DNA of 52,766 nt from a virus: positions 1-52,766 of the IMG/VR virus record IMGVR_UViG_3300030110_002022. One strand, 5' to 3'. A program made the translations under genes and the position numbers. Each line of letters begins with the position of its first letter. Positions within the stretch are counted from its first letter, which is position 1. Positions 42,102 through 50,166 of this stretch are shown one piece after another. The notes under the pieces were generated by a model. It was not told the origin of the DNA and made no database searches. It saw only the letters and a list, made by a program, of their open reading frames with translations.

Positions 42102-43474
42102 GCTGACATTTTTTTCTTTTCATTCAAAGCCTTTATAATAAATTCATCAATAGTTCCTTTTGTAACTAAATCAATGTAAGTTACACTTTTCTTTTGACCA
42201 TGTCTGTGAGCTCTATCTTCTGATTGTTCTCTAAGTGTAAGATCATAACTATTTGAAAAATATATTACAGTAGTAGCAGCAGTAAGATTTAAACCATAAC
42301 CACCAGTAGATGGATTACCTACAAAAAATCTTGTTTTACTATCTTCTTGAAAAGATTCCACAGCTTGGTCTCTATCTTTTACATTTACAGCACCATAAAT
42401 AGCTACAGTATTATCGAAAGGATATTTCTTTTTTAAAACTTGTATTATCTGTTCTATGTTATGGATATAGTTTGCCCATATAATTACCTTACCCTCTGTC
42501 TCATCTATGATATTACAAAGTTCTGTCATTTTAGGAGTATCAAATGATTCTCTTTGACCTTTATCGGAAACGAAGAAGCCACATGTAACTTGATGTAACC
42601 TTAAAAGTTCAGTAAGTTTATTTGTATAACTTGATTCTTTATCTTGAAAAATAGCTCTGGCATATTTTTTTAAACTTGTGTAACACTCCAACTGTTCCTT
42701 AGACATTCCTAAAAATCTTTTTGTAAATACTTTTGGTGGTAAGTCAAAACAATCTTCTTTTTTTACTCTAAATGAAAACCCTTTTATCTTACCTTCTAAT
42801 TCAGCAAGATTAGTAAAGTACATTGGTATCATAATTTGTCTATTACCTTCATTACTTAAAGGTCTCATAGCACAATACCTAGCACGAAAAGCATAATAAC
42901 TTTTAAATCCTAATAGACCTGGTTTTAAAAACTCACATTGACTGTATAAATCTAATGGACTTTTTGTTGTAGGAGATCCTGTCATACCTCTTTTATATTT
43001 TACATCTGAACTTAACTTAACAATGTTTCTAGTTCTTTTAGCTTTATGATTTTTAATTGTTGTACATTCGTCAACGACCATAAACATTTTATCTTTACAT
43101 TTATCAATTAATTTTTTGGCAACTTTAACACCACTTGCATGAGATAAAGCCTCTACATTCATAACATACCAATTAATAGCATTTTCAAATTTATGATCAA
43201 AAGAATCTCTTTTAAATAAATATTTAATATTTTTAGAAGAACTGTGTATATCAATTTCTTTTAGCCAATTATGTGTAATACTATTTGGTACTATAACAAA
43301 AACTGTATCTATTTTTTTCTGGTTATATAAATAAACAGCATTATCAATAGCAACTTTTGTTTTACCAGTGCCCATACCCATAAGGTATAAAAAATACTCT
43401 TTTTCTGCACCTTTGATGAGTGCTTGTCTTTGATGTTCAAATGGTTTGGTTTTATATATATGTGACATATCCAT
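42065..43474 (-). CDS. SNF2/DEAD-type superfamily 2 helicase (469 aa)
   Basis: The only large gene on the minus strand. It couples ATP hydrolysis to movement on DNA. FEHQRQALIKGAEKEYF, GMGTGKTKVA (Walker A), MVVDECTTIKNH (motif II, DECT instead of DEAH), RGMTGSPTTKSPLDLYSQ (motif III), GGYGLNLTAATTVIYFSNSY and EQSEDRAHRHGQKKSVTYID (motifs V and VI) are all intact. ATG 43474 (or 43468) lies just after a -10-like TAGAAT, so the mRNA may be leaderless; an in-frame start at 43528 is possible. It may remodel forks or work with the nearby nuclease. Confidence 0.9.
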   Translation of the reverse strand: MDMSHIYKTKPFEHQRQALIKGAEKEYFLYLMGMGTGKTKVAIDNAVYLYNQKKIDTVFVIVPNSITHNWLKEIDIHSSSKNIKYLFKRDSFDHKFENAINWYVMNVEALSHASGVKVAKKLIDKCKDKMFMVVDECTTIKNHKAKRTRNIVKLSSDVKYKRGMTGSPTTKSPLDLYSQCEFLKPGLLGFKSYYAFRARYCAMRPLSNEGNRQIMIPMYFTNLAELEGKIKGFSFRVKKEDCFDLPPKVFTKRFLGMSKEQLECYTSLKKYARAIFQDKESSYTNKLTELLRLHQVTCGFFVSDKGQRESFDTPKMTELCNIIDETEGKVIIWANYIHNIEQIIQVLKKKYPFDNTVAIYGAVNVKDRDQAVESFQEDSKTRFFVGNPSTGGYGLNLTAATTVIYFSNSYDLTLREQSEDRAHRHGQKKSVTYIDLVTKGTIDEFIIKALNEKKKMSAQTLGEEVLNFL

Positions 43475-43475
43475 A

Positions 43476-43504
43476 ATTCTAGGATTTTTTTGTTGACATT
43501 GCAA
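43476..43504 (-). promoter_or_regulatory. Minus-strand promoter of the SNF2 gene, overlapping a plus -35
   Basis: On the minus strand TTGCAA (43504-43499), a 17-bp spacer and TAGAAT (43481-43476). On the plus strand TTGACA (43493-43498) lies in the same region and could serve the gene at 43543 with a poor -10 further down. Divergent, overlapping promoters would compete. Confidence 0.5.
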
Positions 43505-43542
43505 GAAATAAAAATTAATGTATACCATTAACGGAGGAAAAC

Positions 43543-44124
43543 ATGAAACAAGAAGAAGTCAAACTAGAAGTTAATGTAGCGGATGATCAATTAAAGGAGC
43601 TAAGTTCTTTAGCTGCTGACTTACTTAAAAATGAGAAAGCAATAGAAGATCTTGAATCTGCTCTGTCTACATTAAAACAACAACAGAGACAAATTTCTGA
43701 AGTAGATATACCCACAAAGATGAGAGACATGGGTATGCAAGAGTTTGTTACTACAGAGGGAGTGAAGCTTAAAGTAAAAAGTTACTACACTGGTTACATA
43801 CCTACTTTAAAAGCTTCTATGAGGAAACCAGAATTAGCTGAGAGAAGACAACAATGTCTTGAGTACTTATCTAATAATGGTCACGACTCTCTTATAAAGA
43901 ACGAGTTGTCTATAATATTTTCTAAAGGGCAAGACAATGAAGCAAAAGATTTGAAAGCTGATTTAGAAAACAAAGGGCACCCCGTAACATTAGATCCATC
44001 AGTAAATGCTGCATCTTTAAAGGCACATATAAATGTGTTGAAAAAAGATAATCAAGAATTTAATGATGAGTTATTTAATGTTTTTTTGAAAACCGAAACT
44101 AAAATTGAAAGGAAAGAATCATGA
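43543..44124 (+). CDS. Replication-module protein with N-terminal coiled coil (193 aa)
   Basis: Leader ATTAACGGAGGAAAAC matches that of the early genes at 160, 795, 1785 and 52470. Residues 15-60 form a coiled coil (LKNEKAIEDLESALSTLKQQ), followed by IPTKMRDMGMQEFVTTEGVK and a C-terminal part. I recall such proteins beside replication genes of other phages with no assigned role. Stop overlaps the SSB-like gene (ATGA), so the two are likely partners. Confidence 0.7.
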   Translation: MKQEEVKLEVNVADDQLKELSSLAADLLKNEKAIEDLESALSTLKQQQRQISEVDIPTKMRDMGMQEFVTTEGVKLKVKSYYTGYIPTLKASMRKPELAERRQQCLEYLSNNGHDSLIKNELSIIFSKGQDNEAKDLKADLENKGHPVTLDPSVNAASLKAHINVLKKDNQEFNDELFNVFLKTETKIERKES

Positions 44125-44906
44125 ACAAAGTAGCGGTAAAAGATAAGAACGAGATTACTATTGCAAGTAGTAGTTGGATTGAAGATGCAGGACTAGGTAT
44201 GGAACAAGCATCAGAGGATGAATTTAAGTTACCTTTGATTAAAATTTTATATTCTAGTAATATGCCTGATATTGAAACGACAGTAACAGGAACACCAGTA
44301 AGTGAAGGTTGTATATTCAACCAAACAAGTGAAAAAGCTTATGATGGTAAAGAAGGTTTTAGAGTAGTTCCTGTTTATTACAAAAGAAGTTTTAATGAAT
44401 GGAAAGAAATGCAAGAAGGTAATAATAGACCTGTTGCAGTTCATCAAGAAAAACCTCTTGGTCTTACCAGACAAGGCAATAAAGATATGTTACCTAATGG
44501 TAATTATGTAGAGGACACAGGTAACTGGTTTGTAATGGTCATTGATAAAGATGAAAATATTATTGATCAAGGTATGATAACTATGAAGTCTACTCAAAAG
44601 AAAAAGAGTAACGAGTGGTTGCAAAAACTAAAATCAAAAACAGTTATGGTTGAAGGAAAAGCTGCGATACCACCATTTTATTTAAATATTTACAGATTAA
44701 ATACACACAGACAAGAGTCTGGTAAATATAAATTTTTTGGTTGGCAGATTAAGTTTGAAGGTTATTTAGGTAAACAATCAACTGTAGATCAAACAAAAGC
44801 TTTTGCTCATCTTGCTAAAGATTTTAATTTATATTATCAACCAAATTTAGATGAAGGTGGTGAGGTCAATACTGCTGAAAAAAGTAGCGACAAAGTACCA
44901 TTCTAA
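44121..44906 (+). CDS. Putative ssDNA-binding protein with SSB-like C-terminal tip (261 aa)
   Basis: The protein has a beta-rich core (FRVVPVYYKRSFNEW, WFVMVIDKDENIIDQGMITM, KFFGWQIKFEGYLGK) and a C-terminal tail that becomes flexible and ends SSDKVPF. Bacterial and phage SSBs end in an acidic tail with a final Pro-Phe that binds other replication proteins, so the role is plausible. No OB-fold can be proven by eye. It lies between the coiled-coil protein and the primase with 1-nt and 4-nt overlaps. Confidence 0.5.
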   Translation: MNKVAVKDKNEITIASSSWIEDAGLGMEQASEDEFKLPLIKILYSSNMPDIETTVTGTPVSEGCIFNQTSEKAYDGKEGFRVVPVYYKRSFNEWKEMQEGNNRPVAVHQEKPLGLTRQGNKDMLPNGNYVEDTGNWFVMVIDKDENIIDQGMITMKSTQKKKSNEWLQKLKSKTVMVEGKAAIPPFYLNIYRLNTHRQESGKYKFFGWQIKFEGYLGKQSTVDQTKAFAHLAKDFNLYYQPNLDEGGEVNTAEKSSDKVPF

Positions 44907-46489
44907 TGCAAGAACGATTATATAAACTTTTTGCTACAAGCGAGAAGTCATTTGTAAAGCTCTCTCTTACGGGGGAGAGCGATACAAGTGGTAAGAAGGA
45001 AGCAAAATATATCACGAAACACGAGCCAGTCACTTCTAAGATATGGAAAGATCATTTAGATGGTAAGTATGGTATCGGATTAAAACCAGAGTTTGGGGAT
45101 GAATGTCTTTGGAGTTGTATAGATTTAGACCCTGTTGATTATAAAAATTATTCTGCTCAAAAGTATATAGATATTATAAAAAAATATAATTTACCTTTTG
45201 TGCCTGTGTTATCTAAATCGGGAGGTCTACACTTTTTTGTGTTTTTTACCGACTCGATTAAAATAGATAAAGTAAGAGAAAAACTACAAGAATTTAATGA
45301 ACAATATTTTATGGCAAATGAAATATACCCTTGTAATAAAACAATTAATATGCCTTATTTTAATATGAATGCAACGATGGAGTTTGCTTATAATGACAAC
45401 GGCACTCCAGTATTAGTTGGTCAATTTATTGATTTAGTGAAAAGTAAAGCTATATCGCCAAAAGATTTTTTAAATTATAAAGTTGAAGATCACGAAGTAG
45501 AAAGAGATTGGAAACATTATCCACCCTGTGTACAAAAGTTAGTGCAAGATAGATGGGCTGGTAAAAACAGACATCAGTATTTATACAATGTTACAGTTTT
45601 AGAAATGAAAAAACGTCCTGGAATTAATTATGTAGATTTAGAACAAGTAATGCAAGATAGAAATAGATCTATATTTCATTCTCCATTACCAGCTTCGGAA
45701 GTTCAGCAGATTACAAAAAGCATACATAAAGAAGGTTATGGTTATCAATGTCCTCCAAAGCACACAGAGTATCAAGCCATATGTAATTATGAATTATGTA
45801 AAAGTAGAAAGCTTGGTAGGGGTGATGAAACACCTAGCATTATAGATAAGTTTACAAATATAACTTATGTGCAAGATACAAAAAACGTATGGTTTGAATT
45901 TGATTATGAAGGTCATCACATAACTGTAACACCTGATGATATGAAAGATGAAAAAAGTTGGAGAGTAAAACTATTAAGATATAGAGTGTTCTGGTTGACA
46001 TTACCAAAAACAAGAAAAGGACCACCTATGTTTGAATTGTTAATGAAAGCTATTGTAGAAAAATCTGTAGAAAGCACAGATCATAAGTATGAAGATAGTT
46101 TAGAAGAAGAGAGATATGAAGTGTTAAAGAAGTTTTTTGAAAGCCACATAGAACAAGATAGGTTTGAAAAACTTAAAGATGGTTATGTGGTTCTAGATAG
46201 TAATACTAATATATGTTATTTTAAAAAGATTACACTAGCTAGTTTTTTACAAAAGAGCGGAACTAAAAGTTTTAGTAATCCTATGGCAGCTTTAAATTTA
46301 CTTAATTGTAAAAGAATAGATTACCATGAAGGGGAAAAAAATGTATGGACTGTTGAGATGCCAGAGTTTGTAAAACATAAGACAGTAAAGAAAAAAGAAA
46401 ACAATAAAGAAATGAGTGAAATGGATGACGAATACCACACAAAATTCAGAGCTGCAAAGACACAAAGCTCTGTTCAAGAAAACAATTAA
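44906..46489 (+). CDS. Archaeo-eukaryotic-type primase (527 aa)
   Basis: Makes primers for phage replication. The AEP catalytic core is at the N-terminus: WSCIDLDPVDY with Asp73-x-Asp75, and LSKSGGLHFFVFF with Ser105 and His109. EIYPCNKTINMPYFN follows, as in primases of TOTE-type and phage AEPs. Around residue 275 YQCPPKHTEYQAICNYELCK has three Cys and a His, possibly a metal or Fe-S site, then KSRKLGRG. The C-terminal part has no visible helicase motifs. The overlapping UvrD-like gene may supply helicase activity. Confidence 0.8.
   Translation: MQERLYKLFATSEKSFVKLSLTGESDTSGKKEAKYITKHEPVTSKIWKDHLDGKYGIGLKPEFGDECLWSCIDLDPVDYKNYSAQKYIDIIKKYNLPFVPVLSKSGGLHFFVFFTDSIKIDKVREKLQEFNEQYFMANEIYPCNKTINMPYFNMNATMEFAYNDNGTPVLVGQFIDLVKSKAISPKDFLNYKVEDHEVERDWKHYPPCVQKLVQDRWAGKNRHQYLYNVTVLEMKKRPGINYVDLEQVMQDRNRSIFHSPLPASEVQQITKSIHKEGYGYQCPPKHTEYQAICNYELCKSRKLGRGDETPSIIDKFTNITYVQDTKNVWFEFDYEGHHITVTPDDMKDEKSWRVKLLRYRVFWLTLPKTRKGPPMFELLMKAIVEKSVESTDHKYEDSLEEERYEVLKKFFESHIEQDRFEKLKDGYVVLDSNTNICYFKKITLASFLQKSGTKSFSNPMAALNLLNCKRIDYHEGEKNVWTVEMPEFVKHKTVKKKENNKEMSEMDDEYHTKFRAAKTQSSVQENN
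44959..44980 (+). other. Hairpin inside the primase coding start
   Basis: GCTCTCTC (44959-44966) and GGGAGAGC (44973-44980) pair with one G-U around TTACGG, about 50 nt after the primase ATG. It may slow ribosomes or be a processing site; it could also be chance. Confidence 0.25.
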
Positions 46490-48050
46490 GATATTTGGTC
46501 CTCCTGGAACTGGGAAGACACATACCTTGGTTGAAAGAGTTTTGAAGAATCATATAGCTAGAGGTGTTAAACCTATTGACATAGCATTTATATCTTTTAC
46601 TAACAAAGCAGTTAACACTGCTGTAGACAGAACAATGAAAGCTTTTCCTCAATACGATAGTGATGATTTTGCAAGATTTAAAACACTGCATAAGTTTTGT
46701 AGAAGATATTTTGAAGAGGAAGTTTTTGATCCTAAAGCATGTATGTTGGATTATGCACTACAAGCTAAAATAATTAAAACATCTGATCATAGATTATCTG
46801 ATGATAACTTTACATATAAAGACTGGTCTCTTGGTGTATATGATAAATCAAGAAACATGATGCAAGATCCTACACTTACTTACAAAAGAGAACAATATAA
46901 ATTAGATAGTCTTGATGTATTTCTTAGAAAGATAGATACCTATAATCATTATAAAAAAGATAGCTTTATAGATTTTACAGACATGATTGAACGCACTATT
47001 GATGAAGTAGATTTTCCTAAGCTAGAGGTTTTGATTTTAGATGAGGCACAAGATTTTACACCATTACAATGGAGTGTATTATATAAGTTAGCTCAAAGAG
47101 CAAAAAGAGTTTATCTTGCTGGAGATGATGATCAAGGTATCTATAAATTTAATGGTAGCGATCCTAAATATTTCACAAAGTATTTTCCTGGTCGTAAAGT
47201 TATTCTGAGAAAAACAAGAAGATTTGGTGAGGCTATACATCATTTTAGCCAGATAATAAGAAGAGGTATATTAGATAGTATAGAAAAAGATTATCATCAC
47301 ACAGAAAAAGATGGTTATGTAAAAAGGTATTTAAATTTTGCTGAAATACCAATAGCTGAACTACCAGGGACTTGGTACATTTTAGGTAGAGTAAACACAA
47401 CAGTTAATGAATTAAGAGCTTGTGCAAAAGATGCTGGTTTATATTTTGCTGACAACAGAGGCAACAAATCATTTGATAATAAACAATGGAGAGCTATAAA
47501 AGCGTGGACAAGGATTGCAAAGGGTGGAGAAATATCTAAACAAGAAGCTGAAAATGTTATGAGTTATATTAGAGAAGTAAAGGATCATAGTTATAGACGT
47601 ACAGGTTTTTGGATTGATCTTCCTGATACACAAAAATATGATTTTGATGGTCTTTGTGATTGGTGTGGTTTAAATCTATCAGATGAGGCAGCAACCAAAA
47701 ACTGGTGGGAAATTTTACAAAGAAACTTTACACCTAGCCAAACAGAATATTTTTTAAGATTGCTGCAAAGATATGGTCAAAAGACATTAAATGAAGAACC
47801 GCAAATTATCATTGATACTATACATAGTGTCAAGGGTGGAGAGGCTAATAATGTTTTATTATATTCTAAGACAAATTGGCCTGCATCTTATGTGAACAAA
47901 AAAGATGCGAGTGACAAGAGTGATGAAAAGAGAGTTTATTATACAGGAGCCACGAGAGCCAGAGATACTTTACATATATTATCTAGTGACTATAGATACA
48001 ATTATCCAATAGGTAAAGATTATTTTATATATTTACAGGAGAGAAAATGA
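46425..48050 (+). CDS. UvrD/Rep-like superfamily 1 helicase (541 aa)
   Basis: Unwinds DNA at the fork. GPPGTGKTHT at residues 25-34 (Walker A), LILDEAQDFTPLQW (motif II), AGDDDQGIYKFNGS (motif III), a LRKTRRFGEAIHHFS region (motif IV), DTIHSVKGGEANNVLL (motif V) and YYTGATRARDTLHIL (motif VI) are all present in order. ATG 46425 is preferred to GTG 46416. The first 65 nt overlap the primase gene in another frame. At 541 aa it is shorter than UvrD (about 720), mostly through smaller insert domains. Confidence 0.9.
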   Translation: MTNTTQNSELQRHKALFKKTIKIFGPPGTGKTHTLVERVLKNHIARGVKPIDIAFISFTNKAVNTAVDRTMKAFPQYDSDDFARFKTLHKFCRRYFEEEVFDPKACMLDYALQAKIIKTSDHRLSDDNFTYKDWSLGVYDKSRNMMQDPTLTYKREQYKLDSLDVFLRKIDTYNHYKKDSFIDFTDMIERTIDEVDFPKLEVLILDEAQDFTPLQWSVLYKLAQRAKRVYLAGDDDQGIYKFNGSDPKYFTKYFPGRKVILRKTRRFGEAIHHFSQIIRRGILDSIEKDYHHTEKDGYVKRYLNFAEIPIAELPGTWYILGRVNTTVNELRACAKDAGLYFADNRGNKSFDNKQWRAIKAWTRIAKGGEISKQEAENVMSYIREVKDHSYRRTGFWIDLPDTQKYDFDGLCDWCGLNLSDEAATKNWWEILQRNFTPSQTEYFLRLLQRYGQKTLNEEPQIIIDTIHSVKGGEANNVLLYSKTNWPASYVNKKDASDKSDEKRVYYTGATRARDTLHILSSDYRYNYPIGKDYFIYLQERK

Positions 48051-48667
48051 GTGCTTATGATAAAAATAATTTTGTTGTAATAAGAGGTGCTGTAGATAAA
48101 AAAGTTGTAGATGTTACTTATAAATATTTTATTAATAAGAGAAGAGTAGCTGACTATTTTTTTAAAAACAATATTAAAATATACTCTACTGTTTGGGGAT
48201 CGTATGATGATGATCAGGCACCAAACACTTACTGTGTGTATGGGGATTTAATTATGGAGACACATTTAGTGATGTGTTTACCAATTATTGAACAATACAC
48301 TAATAAAAAAGTAGTGCCTACATATTCATATGCTAGGTTGTATAAGAAAGGTGATGTTTTAATTAAACATAAGGATAGGTTTAGTTGTGAAATATCTACT
48401 ACCTTAAATTTAGGGGGTGATGGATGGGCTATATACATTGAACCAGATGAAAACAAAAAAGCTGTCGAAGTAATTTTACAGCCTGGCGATATGATGATTT
48501 ATAAAGGTAGCCTTTGTAACCATTGGAGAGATTCTTTTCAAGGTGAAATATGTGGTCAAGTATTTTTACATTACAACAATAAAGAAACTAAAGATGCAGA
48601 AAAAAATATATTTGATGGTAGATCTGTGTTAGGTCTACCCATAAATTTTAAAGGAGAAAGGAGTTAA
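48047..48667 (+). CDS. 2OG/Fe(II) oxygenase-like protein (206 aa)
   Basis: Starts in an ATGA overlap with the helicase gene. The double-stranded beta helix is suggested by ARLYKKGDVLIKHKDRFSCE with His108-x-Asp110, QPGDMMIYKGS, and LCNHWRDSF with His159. The position where an Arg usually holds 2-oxoglutarate appears as Gln171 in CGQVFLHY. Similar sequences with that Gln exist in marine bacteria as far as I remember, so the protein may still be active. First of three oxygenase genes within 2 kb. Confidence 0.7.
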   Translation: MSAYDKNNFVVIRGAVDKKVVDVTYKYFINKRRVADYFFKNNIKIYSTVWGSYDDDQAPNTYCVYGDLIMETHLVMCLPIIEQYTNKKVVPTYSYARLYKKGDVLIKHKDRFSCEISTTLNLGGDGWAIYIEPDENKKAVEVILQPGDMMIYKGSLCNHWRDSFQGEICGQVFLHYNNKETKDAEKNIFDGRSVLGLPINFKGERS

Positions 48668-48669
48668 TT

Positions 48670-48738
48670 ATGGAATATTTATTAATTTATACGATAGTAT
48701 ATACTTTTATAGGTTTACAAAACGCAGGAATATTATAA
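48670..48738 (+). CDS. Hydrophobic microprotein (22 aa)
   Basis: AAGGAG (48658-48663) is spaced 6 nt from ATG 48670. The product MEYLLIYTIVYTFIGLQNAG plus IL is one membrane-spanning helix. Its stop overlaps the next start (TAATG). The ribosome site and coupling argue for a real gene despite the size. Confidence 0.4.
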   Translation: MEYLLIYTIVYTFIGLQNAGIL

Positions 48739-48911
48739 TGACTTACAAAATTAACATAACATTAGAGTTTAAAACAAGACCAACAAAAGCTGAAGTAGAG
48801 GACAAACTATTTTGTTTAATAAGAGATGGTTTTACATTAAAAACAAAGGAAGAACATGAAAGAGAAAAACAACTTGTGGGCAAAGGGCAGTCCGCATTAC
48901 CAAAATCTTAA
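48738..48911 (+). CDS. Small charged protein (57 aa)
   Basis: ATG 48738 in a TAATG overlap with the microprotein gene. Product begins MTYKINITLEFKTRPTKAEV and ends KGQSALPKS; a ferredoxin-like start is possible but unproven. The last 56 nt overlap the DUF3310 gene in another frame. Confidence 0.5.
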   Translation: MTYKINITLEFKTRPTKAEVEDKLFCLIRDGFTLKTKEEHEREKQLVGKGQSALPKS

Positions 48912-49077
48912 AATACAACCTTCACAATTTATAAACAAAAATAAATTATTGTTTGCAGAGGGTAATGTAATTAAATATGTATGTCGTCATCAAGATAAAG
49001 GTAAAGCTGATGATATTAAAAAAGCTATACACTATTTAGAAATGATATTAGAAAGAGATTATGGTAATTCAAGATAA
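48856..49077 (+). CDS. DUF3310-like protein (73 aa)
   Basis: The pattern SPHYQNLKIQPSQFI, EGNVIKYVCRHQDKGKADDI and KKAIHYLEMIL is that of DUF3310, a small helical domain widespread in phages near nucleotide and replication genes; some are annotated as nucleotide kinase-like. AAGGAAGAAC is a suitable ribosome site. The next gene starts within its end. Confidence 0.85.
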   Translation: MKEKNNLWAKGSPHYQNLKIQPSQFINKNKLLFAEGNVIKYVCRHQDKGKADDIKKAIHYLEMILERDYGNSR

Positions 49078-49582
49078 TAGTTTTTTAACAAGAGAACATA
49101 AATATCATATAGATAATGTGATATTAGGTAAATATTTTCCTTGGTACTTTCAACCTGATAGTCAAGAACCTAATGGTGAAAAACCATATTTTGGTCATGC
49201 AGTTTTACAGAGACCAGATTTAAGAGAACCTGGAGAGCATTTTAAATCATCTCATGGGGAATTTTGTGTTGATGTTTTAAATAATTTTTGCAAAAACAAT
49301 AATATAAAATATAAAGAAATTTATAGAATTAATTTTAATTTAGATATAAATAATGGTTATGACATATGTAATATACATGAAGATCATACATTTGCACATA
49401 ATCAGTTATTAGTGTATTTAAATAATTGTGATAGTAGTTTATGTACTGTAATTAAAAATAAAGATAAGGAGATAAAAATTAAGCCAGAGAAATTTAAAGG
49501 TATTAGTTTTCCAAAAAATTTACACTATCACTATTTTCCAAAACAGGGTAGAAGAGTTGTCCTGGTAATGACGTATAAATAA
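49061..49582 (+). CDS. 2OG/Fe(II) oxygenase-like protein (173 aa)
   Basis: Begins 17 nt before the end of the DUF3310 gene. ICNIHEDHTFAHNQLLVYLN gives His106-x-Asp108; FPKNLHYHYFPKQGRRVVLV gives the second His (155 or 157) and Arg164/165. The arrangement fits a compact 2OG oxygenase. No DNA-repair (AlkB) signature is visible. The gene is very AT-rich compared with its neighbours. Confidence 0.65.
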   Translation: MVIQDNSFLTREHKYHIDNVILGKYFPWYFQPDSQEPNGEKPYFGHAVLQRPDLREPGEHFKSSHGEFCVDVLNNFCKNNNIKYKEIYRINFNLDINNGYDICNIHEDHTFAHNQLLVYLNNCDSSLCTVIKNKDKEIKIKPEKFKGISFPKNLHYHYFPKQGRRVVLVMTYK

Positions 49583-49583
49583 T

Positions 49584-50066
49584 ATGTTTATAATAATACA
49601 AGATAATTGGTTAGATAAAGAAGAATGTAAATATCTTATTCATTACTACGAAATAAATTACCTTAAAGCTCGTAAATATAAATGTTATTTTCCATTGGTG
49701 CTGCAATCAAATGAAATACCTTTTTTACAAAAAAAGTTTAATGAAACTGTTTCTAAAATAAACGGATCAGAGTATTCCTATTGTGGAATTGTAAAATGGA
49801 AACCAAATACAGAATTATATCCACATCGAGATTTTGAACATTCAGAAAAAAAAATTACTAATGGTCACGTTATGGCATCTGTAGTTTATCTAAACGATGA
49901 TTATAAGGGAGGTCAAACTTATATAGATGATGGAACTGTAATTGAACCAGCACAAGGTCGTGCTATATTTTTTGATGGTATATGGTACAAGCATGGAGTG
50001 AGAACAGTTAAGAAGAATTTTAGATATACACTTGCAGCTTGGTTTAAGGCAAAAAAAGATGGATAA
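49584..50066 (+). CDS. 2OG/Fe(II) oxygenase, P4H-like (160 aa)
   Basis: All expected residues are visible: His81-x-Asp83 in LYPHRDFEH, VVYLNDDYKGGQTYIDDG, GRAIFFDG, His137 in WYKHGVRTV and Arg147 in NFRYTLAAWF. Prolyl-4-hydroxylase type with minimal length. Starts 1 nt after the previous oxygenase gene; its last 8 nt overlap a small gene leading to the DNA polymerase. Substrate unknown; location among replication genes allows modification of DNA, nucleotides or a host protein. Confidence 0.8.
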   Translation: MFIIIQDNWLDKEECKYLIHYYEINYLKARKYKCYFPLVLQSNEIPFLQKKFNETVSKINGSEYSYCGIVKWKPNTELYPHRDFEHSEKKITNGHVMASVVYLNDDYKGGQTYIDDGTVIEPAQGRAIFFDGIWYKHGVRTVKKNFRYTLAAWFKAKKDG

Positions 50067-50166
50067 ACAAGGTACAATCATAAGCAAAACATTTTTAAAG
50101 GCACTCAGTGGTCATTTAAACAGGTTTTTATTTGAAACACAAGCTCATAGGGGGTTTCATGAGTAA
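50059..50166 (+). CDS. Small protein before DNA polymerase (35 aa)
   Basis: ATG 50059 overlaps the end of the oxygenase gene and its stop overlaps the polymerase start. Product MDKQGTIISKTFLKALSGHL continues NRFLFETQAHRGFHE. Chains of overlaps on both sides support translation; function unknown. Confidence 0.4.
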   Translation: MDKQGTIISKTFLKALSGHLNRFLFETQAHRGFHE

